Shown: piece after piece, positions 1 through 6,038 of the stretch | Position numbering within the stretch: the first letter of the stretch is position 1 | How the letters are laid out: every line of letters begins with the position of its first letter | From: Phycisphaeraceae bacterium | Lineage (GTDB): Bacteria > Planctomycetota > Phycisphaerae > Phycisphaerales > Phycisphaeraceae | Direction: 5' to 3' | NCBI GenBank assembly: GCA_020850375.1 | Contig: JADZET010000062.1 | Location: 1-8,606, forward strand | Length of the DNA: 8,606 bases | The notes under the pieces: model-generated | Seen by the model: the letters and a program-made list of their open reading frames with translations, nothing else | Told to the model about the DNA's origin: nothing | Database searches by the model: none | Made by a program: the position numbers and the translations under genes

Positions 1-1
1 A

Positions 2-802
2 CGCCTGAGCCAGATCAGCCGCGAGCGCATCGGCCAGGAGATCCAGTGGACGCTCACCGGTCCCCGGCCGGCGCTGGCCGTCTGGTGGATCGAGCGGCTG
101 GGTCTGGCCGGACCTTGTCTTATGGAGAACGATGACGGGCAGAATCGTCTCGATCGACGGCGCCTGGCCGGCAGGCTGATGCTTCACGTCAACCACGTGA
201 ACAACGGTCATGACCTCGACCCGGCGCTGTTGGCCGCATGGATGCTCGAGCGTGACCTGCTGACTTCTCTACGGACGCAATCGCGCGAACACTGCTCAGA
301 CATTGTCCGCTGGTTCGTCGATCAGAAGGCTAAAGGGCACGTCGACCGCTGTCGGGGAGCACTGTGCCTGACCAATGTTCACACCGATTCGCTGCTGCGG
401 ACGCTCGAACTGCTGCCGATCCTCCTCGCCTGGCCGACGCTGACCCTTGCCCGGAAGAAGCGTCTGCTGGCCGAGCCGGATTGGGCGAATGGTCTGACCC
501 TGTTCCGCGCGCTGGCACGGTTCGGCCGAGCCAGGTCGAGGCGGCCGGCGGAGCGAGGCTTCTGGACGTGGTGGGGGGGGTGGGATGAAGTGGGCAGTCA
601 GGTTGAGCGGGAAATGCCCGACCTTCGGGCCCAGGGGGTGGCGCCGCCGCCGCTGGTGACGGGCGATGACCTGCTGGCCGAGGGCTGGCAGGCCGGCCCG
701 GCCATGGGGCAAATCCTCAAGCAGCTCTACGACGCCCAGCTCGAGGGACTGGTCACCAGCCGGGAACAGGCTCTGGCCTGGGCCAACCAGCACAAACCAT
801 AA
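2..802 (+). CDS. CCA tRNA nucleotidyltransferase / poly(A) polymerase-type protein, C-terminal part (5' end outside window)
   Basis: This is the C-terminal 266 residues of a class II tRNA nucleotidyltransferase-like protein. The family adds or repairs the CCA end of tRNAs in the cytoplasm. The frame is open from the first full codon of the window, well before the first ATG (122), so the gene begins upstream and its catalytic head with the DxD motif is not visible. The visible start reads ISRERIGQEI, matching the ERI-x-x-E element of the RNA-binding domain that follows the polymerase head. The C-terminus (residues about 218-266) has the family's tail signature: LVTGDDLLAEGWQAGPAMG, then a helix ending in LVTSREQALAWA. 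Between them lies a helical body region. A run of eight G at 572-579 is in frame, and the correct tail follows it, so I see no frameshift. Whether the enzyme adds CCA, only A, or poly(A) cannot be decided without the head domain. Confidence 0.88.
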   Translation, partial: RLSQISRERIGQEIQWTLTGPRPALAVWWIERLGLAGPCLMENDDGQNRLDRRRLAGRLMLHVNHVNNGHDLDPALLAAWMLERDLLTSLRTQSREHCSDIVRWFVDQKAKGHVDRCRGALCLTNVHTDSLLRTLELLPILLAWPTLTLARKKRLLAEPDWANGLTLFRALARFGRARSRRPAERGFWTWWGGWDEVGSQVEREMPDLRAQGVAPPPLVTGDDLLAEGWQAGPAMGQILKQLYDAQLEGLVTSREQALAWANQHKP

Positions 803-881
803 AATCCACCAAAGATTGACCTTAAGAGAGCGCCCGCCCGAACGCGGCCCATGAGACTGAACCTTTGTCCCCGCCAGCCGA

Positions 882-887
882 TACAAT
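882..887 (+). promoter_or_regulatory. Candidate -10 box (TACAAT) upstream of the DedA gene
   Basis: TACAAT matches the sigma70 -10 consensus at 5 of 6 positions and stands out in this GC-rich sequence. The best -35 I can pair with it, CTGAAC at 857-862, matches only 3 of 6 with a 19-nt spacer, so the call rests on the -10. Transcription from here would give the DedA mRNA a leader of about 190 nt that starts at or within the inverted repeat at 891-947. Confidence 0.35.
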
Positions 888-890
888 ATT

Positions 891-947
891 GGCCGGTCAA
901 TCCCCCTGGGCATCCCGACCGATACGCCGTCATGGGTTGGACCGGCC
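891..947 (+). repeat. Long inverted repeat in the DedA leader
   Basis: GGCCGGTC (891-898) and GACCGGCC (940-947) are perfect 8-bp complements. The stem can continue inward with AA/TT and CCC/GGG pairs (899-904 with 934-938) if one base is bulged on each side, leaving a loop of about 29 nt. There is no T-run after the stem, so it is not a standard intrinsic terminator for the upstream gene. It could be a structured 5' leader element, a processing site or a protein-binding site. I recognise no known riboswitch family in it. Confidence 0.5.
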
Positions 948-974
948 CTTTGCGGCTCCTGAGTTCCCCGGAGT

Positions 975-992
975 CACAGGCAAGAGGCTGTG
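975..992 (+). repeat. Small hairpin in the DedA leader
   Basis: CACAG (975-979) pairs with CTGTG (988-992) around an 8-nt loop. It is the second of several consecutive stems between 891 and 1036. On its own it is weak and notable only as part of a structured leader. Confidence 0.3.
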
Positions 993-1015
993 GATGTAAA
1001 CAACTCCTCCATGGG

Positions 1016-1036
1016 CGAAAACGCAGCGGCGTTTCG
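1016..1036 (+). repeat. Hairpin 50 nt before the DedA start
   Basis: CGAAAACGC (1016-1024) and GCGTTTCG (1029-1036) form eight base pairs with one bulged A around the tetraloop AGCG. No U-tract follows. It could be part of a folded 5' leader. A further short complement, CCCGG (1076-1080) with CCGGG (1091-1095), would place the 1087 ATG in a loop. Confidence 0.35.
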
Positions 1037-1086
1037 GCGTGTGAAGGGAGACCGGATTTTAGGGGCTGGAAGACTCCCGGGAAGAA

Positions 1087-1794
1087 ATGACCGGGGACAA
1101 GCGGAAGCACATGGAACAGTTTCTGACGCATTTTTCCTACGCGGGCATTCTCCTGGTGCTCTTGATCAGCGGGCTGGGCGTGCCGCTGCCTGAGGACCTG
1201 CCGCTGCTGATCGCCGGGGCGTTGTGCGCTCAGGGCGTGGCGTCGTTGGAGCTGATGCTCCCGCTGGTGTTTGCCGCGGTGGTCGGCGCGGACCTGATGA
1301 TCTACGCCCTGGGCCGACGGTTCGGCCGGCACGTGCCGAAGCTGCCGATGTTCAGGCGTTTCCTCGATGAGGCGCACCTTCAGAAGGCCGACCGTGCCTT
1401 CGAGAAGCACGGCGGCAAGACGCTGCTGGTGGCCCGTTTTCTTCCGGGGGTTCGCACGGCCGTGTTCTTCTCGGCCGGGGCCTGCCGGATTCCCTGGTGG
1501 AAAATGCTGGTGTTCGACGGCGGGGCGGCGATGGTCAGCGTGCCGCTGCTGGTGATGCTCGGCTACTTCTTCGCCAACAACATCGACGTGGTGCGCGATT
1601 GGGCCCACGACTCGCAGATGGTGCTGGTGGTCGGCGTGGCGCTGATCGTCGGCGCGTACGGGCTGTATCACTGGCGCAAGCACGTGCGATCCAAGGCCCA
1701 GGCGCCTTCGCCCGTGGCCGTGCTGGGCGCTGACGCGATAGAGGGCGAGAAGGCGGCCGAGACCGCCGAGACGCTCAAGCGTAAAGCCGGGTGA
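1087..1794 (+). CDS. DedA-family (VTT domain) inner-membrane protein
   Basis: This 235-residue integral membrane protein of the DedA/SNARE-associated family has the family's usual length. Characterised members move lipids such as undecaprenyl phosphate or phosphatidylethanolamine across the inner membrane, and loss of others disturbs envelope and pH homeostasis; the substrate here is unknown. Visible family marks are a re-entrant-type segment with the acidic pair in VPLPEDLPLL (E36, D37), the block GADLMIYALGRRFG (67-80), and the signature ARFLPGVRT (116-124) with both key arginines (R117, R123) followed by the small-residue FFSAG. Hydrophobic segments lie at about 17-32, 39-75, 143-163 and 177-194. 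The tail after about 200 is charged and cytosolic-looking. Start choice is open: ATG 1087 has only a weak purine stretch, and ATG 1111 (M9, just before the first hydrophobic segment) follows CGGAAG. The gene stops 8 bp before the convergent gene's stop codon. Confidence 0.9.
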   Translation: MTGDKRKHMEQFLTHFSYAGILLVLLISGLGVPLPEDLPLLIAGALCAQGVASLELMLPLVFAAVVGADLMIYALGRRFGRHVPKLPMFRRFLDEAHLQKADRAFEKHGGKTLLVARFLPGVRTAVFFSAGACRIPWWKMLVFDGGAAMVSVPLLVMLGYFFANNIDVVRDWAHDSQMVLVVGVALIVGAYGLYHWRKHVRSKAQAPSPVAVLGADAIEGEKAAETAETLKRKAG

Positions 1795-1802
1795 GTGGGA
1801 GC

Positions 1803-3455
1803 CTAGCGGCGCGACCGAGGTCTGTTCTGTTTCATGGCCGGTTCGGCCGGTCGATCGAGCAATCCCATCATGACGGGCCAGGCGTCATCGGCGTAGAACC
1901 GGTGCCCGCCGTCACCGATGACCAGCCGGCAGTTCTTCGCGGCCCCGGCGGCACGGTAGATCGCCTTGACCTTCTTGAAGGCTCCCTCGACGCCGCGCAG
2001 CGGAAAGATCGGGTCATGCCGGCCCGCCACGACGACCAGCGGACGCGGCGCGAACAGGCCCAGCACGTCGCCCATCTCCGCCTCGAGGTAGAGCCCCGGG
2101 ACGTAGTTGTCCGCGCAGTGGTAGATCGACAGGATCGAGTTGACGAAGGTGCAGAACCCGCACGAGGGCATGGCCACGCGCACGCGGTCGAGCAGGGCGG
2201 CGGCGTAGACGCTGACCATTCCGCCGCCCGAGTTGCCCATCACGCCGAGCCGGCTCATGTCCATGTCCGAACGGGTGGCGAGGTAGTCGATGGCCCGATC
2301 AACGTCGTAGGTGCGCTCGGCCAGCAGCGTGCGGCCGAGCATCAGGGCCCGCATGGCGGCGTCGTGACATGCGTTGTGTGGATAGCGTTGCCTCTGCAGC
2401 AGCTCAGCCCTCTCGCCGAAGGCGCGCTGCTCGATGCACAGGGCGGCGACGCCGCGTCGCATGGCGCCGAGGCCGAAGTCGCGGTCGCCGGGCACGTGGA
2501 TCGGCTGGGTGTTGGTCCGCAGGTCCAGGGCGATGGAGTTGTGCGAGCCGGTGGAATGGCCCTGCATGCAGATGAAGGGGGTGTAGGGCGGCTCGGCGTT
2601 GCGGGGCAGGCAGAGGTAGGCCGGCATGTCCGACCCTTCCTCACAGGTCATGACCAATTTCTGGATCGTGCCCAGCGGGTGCTCGCGCTCCCACAGACGA
2701 CGGACGCGCAGCGGCGGGCGCTCGACCGGCATGCGGTCATAGCCGGTCAGCTCCGCGACCCTGCGGCGAAGTTTCCGCCGCCAGGCGGGGACCTCGCCGC
2801 CGTCGTAGGACAGCCGGGGTTTGTGCCGGCGGATCAGCTTGTGGTGGATCAAGGAGGGCGAGAACTCGGACGGCCACGGCGCGGGCTCGTAGCGCCTGAT
2901 GATCTTCTGCGGCCGCCCCATCTCTTTGAGGATGGCCTGCCACGCCTGGTCCTGCTCCGGGTCGGCCGCGTCGGGCACGAAGCCGAAGGACAGGAGCAGG
3001 GCGATGGCCGCTCGCCGGTCGGGGGACACCTCGGCCACGGCGTGCGGGTAACCCAGCTCCTTGAGGAGCTGGCAACCGGCCGAGAGCAGGGGGGCGCCCA
3101 GCTTGCGGCCCTGATGGGTGCGCGCAACAGCCAACCAGTGGATCGAGCCGTGCGGTTTGCCGTGATGGTCCTCGTCGAACCAGCAGCCGACGCAGGCGAC
3201 CTCGACACCCCGCTCGTCGCGGAGAAACAGCACCCGACGCGCCGTCGCCGCCTGATCCGCCCCGGAAGGATACGTGCATGCCCGCGCCCCGGGTGAACCG
3301 TCCGGCTCGGCGGCGGCGCAGAGCCGTTCCCAGATCGCCTCGTCGCCCGGCAGGAACGCCCGCAGGGTGTAGGACGACGGCAGGTCCACCGTCCGCATCG
3401 AGAACACGTCCTCGCGTGACATCCGCAGCGGAGCAGATGAAACACTCGCTCCCAT
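1803..3455 (-). CDS. GNAT acetyltransferase-alpha/beta hydrolase fusion protein
   Basis: This is a single 550-residue frame with two enzyme-like domains. Residues about 28-165 are a GNAT N-acetyltransferase fold: a strand around 103-111, the acetyl-CoA pyrophosphate loop QGRKLGAPLL (115-124), then helix and strand ending in AIALLLSFGFVPD (150-162). Residues about 205-540 are an alpha/beta hydrolase of the dienelactone hydrolase/acetyl-xylan-esterase-like type. Its nucleophile elbow is GNSGGG (Ser409), the acid is Asp481 in AGRHDPIFP, and His518 lies in GDGGHRFY, so the triad is complete. There is no signal peptide, so a cytosolic enzyme is likely. The substrate is unknown; an ester or amide hydrolase paired with an acyl transferase is the simplest reading. 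The linker (about 166-204) is unbroken by stops, so the fusion looks genuine. ATG 3455 follows AGAAAGG with a 10-nt gap. ATG 3398 (M20, after GAGGA) is a credible alternative start because GNAT similarity begins only after it. Confidence 0.87.
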   Translation of the reverse strand: MGASVSSAPLRMSREDVFSMRTVDLPSSYTLRAFLPGDEAIWERLCAAAEPDGSPGARACTYPSGADQAATARRVLFLRDERGVEVACVGCWFDEDHHGKPHGSIHWLAVARTHQGRKLGAPLLSAGCQLLKELGYPHAVAEVSPDRRAAIALLLSFGFVPDAADPEQDQAWQAILKEMGRPQKIIRRYEPAPWPSEFSPSLIHHKLIRRHKPRLSYDGGEVPAWRRKLRRRVAELTGYDRMPVERPPLRVRRLWEREHPLGTIQKLVMTCEEGSDMPAYLCLPRNAEPPYTPFICMQGHSTGSHNSIALDLRTNTQPIHVPGDRDFGLGAMRRGVAALCIEQRAFGERAELLQRQRYPHNACHDAAMRALMLGRTLLAERTYDVDRAIDYLATRSDMDMSRLGVMGNSGGGMVSVYAAALLDRVRVAMPSCGFCTFVNSILSIYHCADNYVPGLYLEAEMGDVLGLFAPRPLVVVAGRHDPIFPLRGVEGAFKKVKAIYRAAGAAKNCRLVIGDGGHRFYADDAWPVMMGLLDRPAEPAMKQNRPRSRR

Positions 3456-3499
3456 GACGCACCGGCCTTTCTACTACCCCCCCCTGGGCTGAGCGTCGG

Positions 3500-3528
3500 A
3501 TTGTCCATCACGATCAAGACGTGCACAA
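3500..3528 (-). promoter_or_regulatory. Candidate promoter of the GNAT-hydrolase gene
   Basis: On the minus strand TTGTGC (3528-3523) and GACAAT (3505-3500) are separated by exactly 17 nt. They match the sigma70 -35 and -10 consensus at 3 and 4 of 6 positions. Initiation near 3493 would give a leader of about 38 nt that carries a G8 tract (3484-3477) and the AGAAAGG ribosome-binding candidate (3472-3466). This is inferred from spacing and match only. Confidence 0.35.
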
Positions 3529-3559
3529 CCTCGGCAAATCAAGAGTAGTGATGACTCCG

Positions 3560-3572
3560 GCCCCTCCGGGGC
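3560..3572 (+). repeat. Short GC hairpin upstream of yggS
   Basis: GCCCC and GGGGC form a perfect 5-bp stem around TCC, ending immediately before the yggS -35 candidate. No U-run follows. It may be a local operator-like element or chance in GC-rich DNA. Confidence 0.25.
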
Positions 3573-3600
3573 TTGCGTCCGGGCGGGTGCGCGCTAAGCT
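3573..3600 (+). promoter_or_regulatory. Candidate yggS promoter giving a leaderless mRNA
   Basis: TTGCGT (3573-3578), a 16-nt spacer and TAAGCT (3595-3600) lie just before the ATG at 3608, with only 7 nt between the -10 box and the start codon. Initiation would then fall at or within 1-2 nt of the ATG. That agrees with the lack of any Shine-Dalgarno sequence before this gene. The matches to consensus are moderate (about 3 of 6 in each box). Confidence 0.35.
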
Positions 3601-3607
3601 CATCGGC

Positions 3608-4540
3608 ATGTCCAGGCACACCCGGCAAGCGCTCAACGACGCCTACGAACGCGTGACCGAACGCATCGGCAGGGCCGCGGAGCGCGCCGGCCGACAGCCC
3701 TGGGACGTCACGCTCGTGGCTGTGACGAAATCCGCCACGCCCGAGCAGGTGCGCTGGCTGGCCGAGCTCGGGCAGCGCGACCTGGCGGAGAACCGCGCGC
3801 AGGCCCTGCTCGAGCGCGCCCGATCGATGGCGGAGCAGGGCTACCCGCTCGATGACGCGCCCCTGGCGGGTGGGGCCGGGCAGGCGGGGATGTTCGTGGT
3901 CGGCGGGGGGCTGGCCTGCGGGGTTCGCTGGCACATGATCGGCCGGCTCCAGCGCAACAAGGTGCGCTCGATGCTCGGCACGCCGCAGCTGATCCACAGC
4001 GTCGACAGCCTGCGCCTGGCCGAGTGCCTCAGCGACGAGGCGCAGAAGCTCTGGGGCGAGGGCAGCGAGCAGGGCCCGTCCGAGCATCGTCATCGGCAGG
4101 ACGTGCTGATGCAGGTCAACGTCAGCGGCGAGGCGAGCAAGGCCGGCGTGCCCGCGCCCGAGGCGACGGCGCTGGCCGAGCGGATCGCCGAGATGCCGGC
4201 CCTGCGTCTGCGCGGGCTGATGACCCTGGCGCCCTACAGCGATGATCCGGAGGACGCCCGGCCCGTCTTCGCCCGGGCGGCGGAGTTGTTCGAGGCGATC
4301 CGCGCCCGCCTGGCCGGCATGGGCGACGGGGAGCCGGCCGCGCCGGCGGCGGCTGATCGGTTGCTGAACTTCCCCGGGCCCGACGGCGGCACGTTCCGTC
4401 TGCCGGCCGAGGCGACCGCGCCGCGGAGGCTCGGATTCGACCTGCTGTCGATGGGCATGAGCGGCGATTTCGAGGTCGCCATCGAGGAGGGCGCCAACGT
4501 CGTCCGCATCGGCACGGCGCTGTTCACGGATCTGGACTGA
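3608..4540 (+). CDS. yggS: YggS/PROSC-family pyridoxal 5'-phosphate-binding protein
   Basis: This 310-residue member of the YggS/PLPBP family is a cytosolic alanine-racemase-fold protein that binds PLP and is involved in PLP homeostasis and amino-acid balance rather than a known catalytic step. Family motifs appear in order: LVAVTKS with the PLP lysine K41, AENRAQ (60-65), WHMIGRLQRNKVR (108-120), HSVDS (130-134), QVNVSGEASKAGV (169-181), LRGLMTLAPY (201-210), LLSMGMSGDFEVAI (279-292) and VVRIGTALF (298-306). Family members usually have about 225-240 residues; the excess sits in two glycine/proline/alanine-rich insertions, about 74-107 and 238-277. The frame extends upstream to 3521, but those 29 residues show no family similarity, and the core begins with the helix after M at 3608, so I start there. 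No Shine-Dalgarno precedes it. The gene is divergent from the GNAT-hydrolase gene and convergent with the thioredoxin-fold gene. Confidence 0.92.
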   Translation: MSRHTRQALNDAYERVTERIGRAAERAGRQPWDVTLVAVTKSATPEQVRWLAELGQRDLAENRAQALLERARSMAEQGYPLDDAPLAGGAGQAGMFVVGGGLACGVRWHMIGRLQRNKVRSMLGTPQLIHSVDSLRLAECLSDEAQKLWGEGSEQGPSEHRHRQDVLMQVNVSGEASKAGVPAPEATALAERIAEMPALRLRGLMTLAPYSDDPEDARPVFARAAELFEAIRARLAGMGDGEPAAPAAADRLLNFPGPDGGTFRLPAEATAPRRLGFDLLSMGMSGDFEVAIEEGANVVRIGTALFTDLD

Positions 4541-4569
4541 GCGACCCACCTGTGGGCTCGGACCAACGC

Positions 4570-4593
4570 CATCCTGCCTGGCGGTGGAGGATG
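4570..4593. terminator. Candidate hairpin between convergent genes
   Basis: CATCCT (4570-4575) and AGGATG (4588-4593) are perfect complements, and CC/GG pairs extend the stem inward around a bulged G. It lies midway in the 76-bp gap between the stop codons of yggS and the minus-strand thioredoxin gene, where a bidirectional terminator is expected. No T-run follows on either strand, so a standard intrinsic terminator is not shown. Confidence 0.3.
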
Positions 4594-4616
4594 TGCACTG
4601 CACGGTGGTAGGGGGG

Positions 4617-5888
4617 TCATGAATTGCCGGCCAGGGCCTGATCGACCTGCACCTTCAGGGCGTTGACCAAAGCCGCGGGCGCGCCGTTCTGGGCGGCCTC
4701 GTCGAGCCATTGCCGGAACTCGGGCCGCGCCCGGCCAGCCTGCAGCCCGGCCTGCACGAACAGCATGCGCGCGATCACCGGCTCGTCCATCGTCCCGACG
4801 ATATCGGCCAGCGCGTTGGCCTGGTCCGGCCGATCCGCCGCCAGCAGGCCGGCGTAGAGCAACGACAGTCTCTGGTAGAACGCCTGGAGGAGGCGCAGAC
4901 GAAGCTCCTGCACCTGATCGGGCGCCGCCGACCTGAGCTGCTCGTCGAGCTTCTTCTTGGCCTCGGCCGCACGCCCGGTGACCACGGCGATCGGGTCGGC
5001 GTGCAGTTGGCCCAGCTCCACCCAGCGATCCCCGGACGCCATCGCCAACTCGACCCAGGACAGCATCACCTTGAGCTGCCCGGGCGAGGCGTCAGCCGTG
5101 TGCTTCTGGTGCCAGGCGAGGATCGGGTCCATCTGCCCGAGCACCGCCGACAGCAAGGCCCAGTGATCGAGCAGGGCGGGGTCGGCCTTGGGGTCGTCGG
5201 CCCGGACGGTCTGTTCGTCGCGGACCTTGGCGAGCGCTTCGTGCGCCTCGGGGCGTGCCCGCAGCACCATCTGCGTGAGCATCGGCAGGGGGGTCAGGCG
5301 GAGGTCGGTCGCGAGGTCGATGTTGCCCCAGAGCCAGACGAGCTCCGTCACGCCCTGCTCGAACTGCCTCTGATCGAGCAGAGCCTGGGCGTAGTCGATG
5401 CGGGCCGACACGTTGACCGGGCCCGGCCCGTCGATGCCGGCCTGCTCGCGCAGGCGCGTCAGCATCGTGTGGCCCTGGCCGATGCCGTTAAGCCATTCGA
5501 GCAGTTGCTGGGGCGTCAGGTACCCCGACGCCCGGTCAAGCTCCTGCCCGTCCTTGAGGACCACCAGCGTGGGATAGGAAGCCACGCGCAGCTCGTCGGC
5601 CGGCTCGGGCGTCAGGTCGGCCATGATCTGGATCGCCAGCCCGTGTTCCTTGACCCAGTCAACGACGTCCGGGGCTGACCACGTGGTCTGGTCCATGAGC
5701 TTGCACGGCGCGCACCAGGTGGCGCCGACGTCGACGAGCAGGAGCTGATCGGGCTTGGCCGCGGCCCGGGCCGCCGCCAGGTCCATGTCGGCGAAGACCT
5801 CCGGCCTGGCCTGGGCGACGGACGCCGCGAGCAGGGGCAGGAGCATCAGCACGGCCAGCACCACCGCACGGAGGGAACGACGTTTCAT
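4617..5888 (-). CDS. Secreted thioredoxin-fold protein with helical C-terminal domain (paralogue B, CAPC)
   Basis: This 423-residue protein has a Sec signal peptide (residues 1-27: MKRR, a hydrophobic core, cleavage likely after VAQA). A thioredoxin-like domain follows at about 30-136, with active site WCAPCK (C59, C62) and the cis-proline motif SYPTL (P106). These two cysteines are the only ones in the protein. An envelope thiol-disulfide or redox-sensing role is likely, but the partner is unknown. Residues about 140-423 are mostly amphipathic helix with TPR-like stretches (YAQALLDQRQFEQGV and YAGLLAADRPDQANAL). I do not recognise this part as a named domain; it may bind client proteins. The start at 5888 has GAGG 6 nt upstream and begins the signal peptide directly; the open frame to 5969 adds no plausible sequence. 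The upstream neighbour (6039-7325) is its paralogue, with 57 identical residues of about 109 in the thioredoxin domain by my hand alignment. Confidence 0.85.
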   Translation of the reverse strand: MKRRSLRAVVLAVLMLLPLLAASVAQARPEVFADMDLAAARAAAKPDQLLLVDVGATWCAPCKLMDQTTWSAPDVVDWVKEHGLAIQIMADLTPEPADELRVASYPTLVVLKDGQELDRASGYLTPQQLLEWLNGIGQGHTMLTRLREQAGIDGPGPVNVSARIDYAQALLDQRQFEQGVTELVWLWGNIDLATDLRLTPLPMLTQMVLRARPEAHEALAKVRDEQTVRADDPKADPALLDHWALLSAVLGQMDPILAWHQKHTADASPGQLKVMLSWVELAMASGDRWVELGQLHADPIAVVTGRAAEAKKKLDEQLRSAAPDQVQELRLRLLQAFYQRLSLLYAGLLAADRPDQANALADIVGTMDEPVIARMLFVQAGLQAGRARPEFRQWLDEAAQNGAPAALVNALKVQVDQALAGNS

Positions 5889-5973
5889 GATCAACCTCAT
5901 CATGCCGGCCCAGGAAAACGGGCGACCCCCGGCCCACGCACCGATGTCACCGCCCGGCCGGACTAGCATAGAT

Positions 5974-6003
5974 AGGCTACGCCCGGGTTTCCCCCGTCGT
6001 CAA
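5974..6003 (-). promoter_or_regulatory. Weak candidate promoter before thioredoxin paralogue B
   Basis: On the minus strand TTGACG (6003-5998, 5 of 6 match to the -35 consensus) is followed after 18 nt by TAGCCT (5979-5974, 3 of 6 match to the -10). It lies in the 150-bp gap between the two thioredoxin genes, about 85 bp before the start codon of the second. It could allow separate expression of paralogue B, but the -10 is poor and read-through from the upstream gene is equally possible. Confidence 0.25.
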
Positions 6004-6038
6004 TCGTTTTCTTTTGGGCAGGATCGCCGTCGTGTCGG

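Noticed and set aside
571..580. G-run in the CCA nucleotidyltransferase gene as a possible frameshift site
   Set aside because: The frame after the run encodes the expected conserved C-terminal tail, so the reading frame is intact.
990..1193. 67-codon open frame beginning in the DedA leader
   Set aside because: It overlaps the DedA start in another frame, has no ribosome-binding site or recognisable sequence, and is better explained as chance in a GC-rich leader.
727..1683. 318-codon minus-strand frame spanning the end of the CCA gene, the spacer and most of the DedA gene
   Set aside because: Composition is dominated by H, Q and R, which is typical of reversed coding sequence, and it would cover a clear DedA gene and the tail of the CCA enzyme.
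1791..3296. 501-codon plus-strand open frame opposite the GNAT-hydrolase gene
   Set aside because: It is the antisense shadow of a gene with recognisable GNAT and hydrolase motifs. Its translation is rich in R, G, H, V and Q with no family motif, as expected from GC-rich coding DNA read on the wrong strand.
3539..4603. 354-codon minus-strand open frame opposite yggS
   Set aside because: All YggS motifs are on the plus strand. This frame has no recognisable motif and would overlap the real gene completely.
4710..5678. 322-codon plus-strand open frame opposite thioredoxin paralogue B
   Set aside because: Antisense shadow. The minus-strand frame has a signal peptide, CxxC and a paralogue next door, while this frame has only low-complexity R/L/Q/G sequence.
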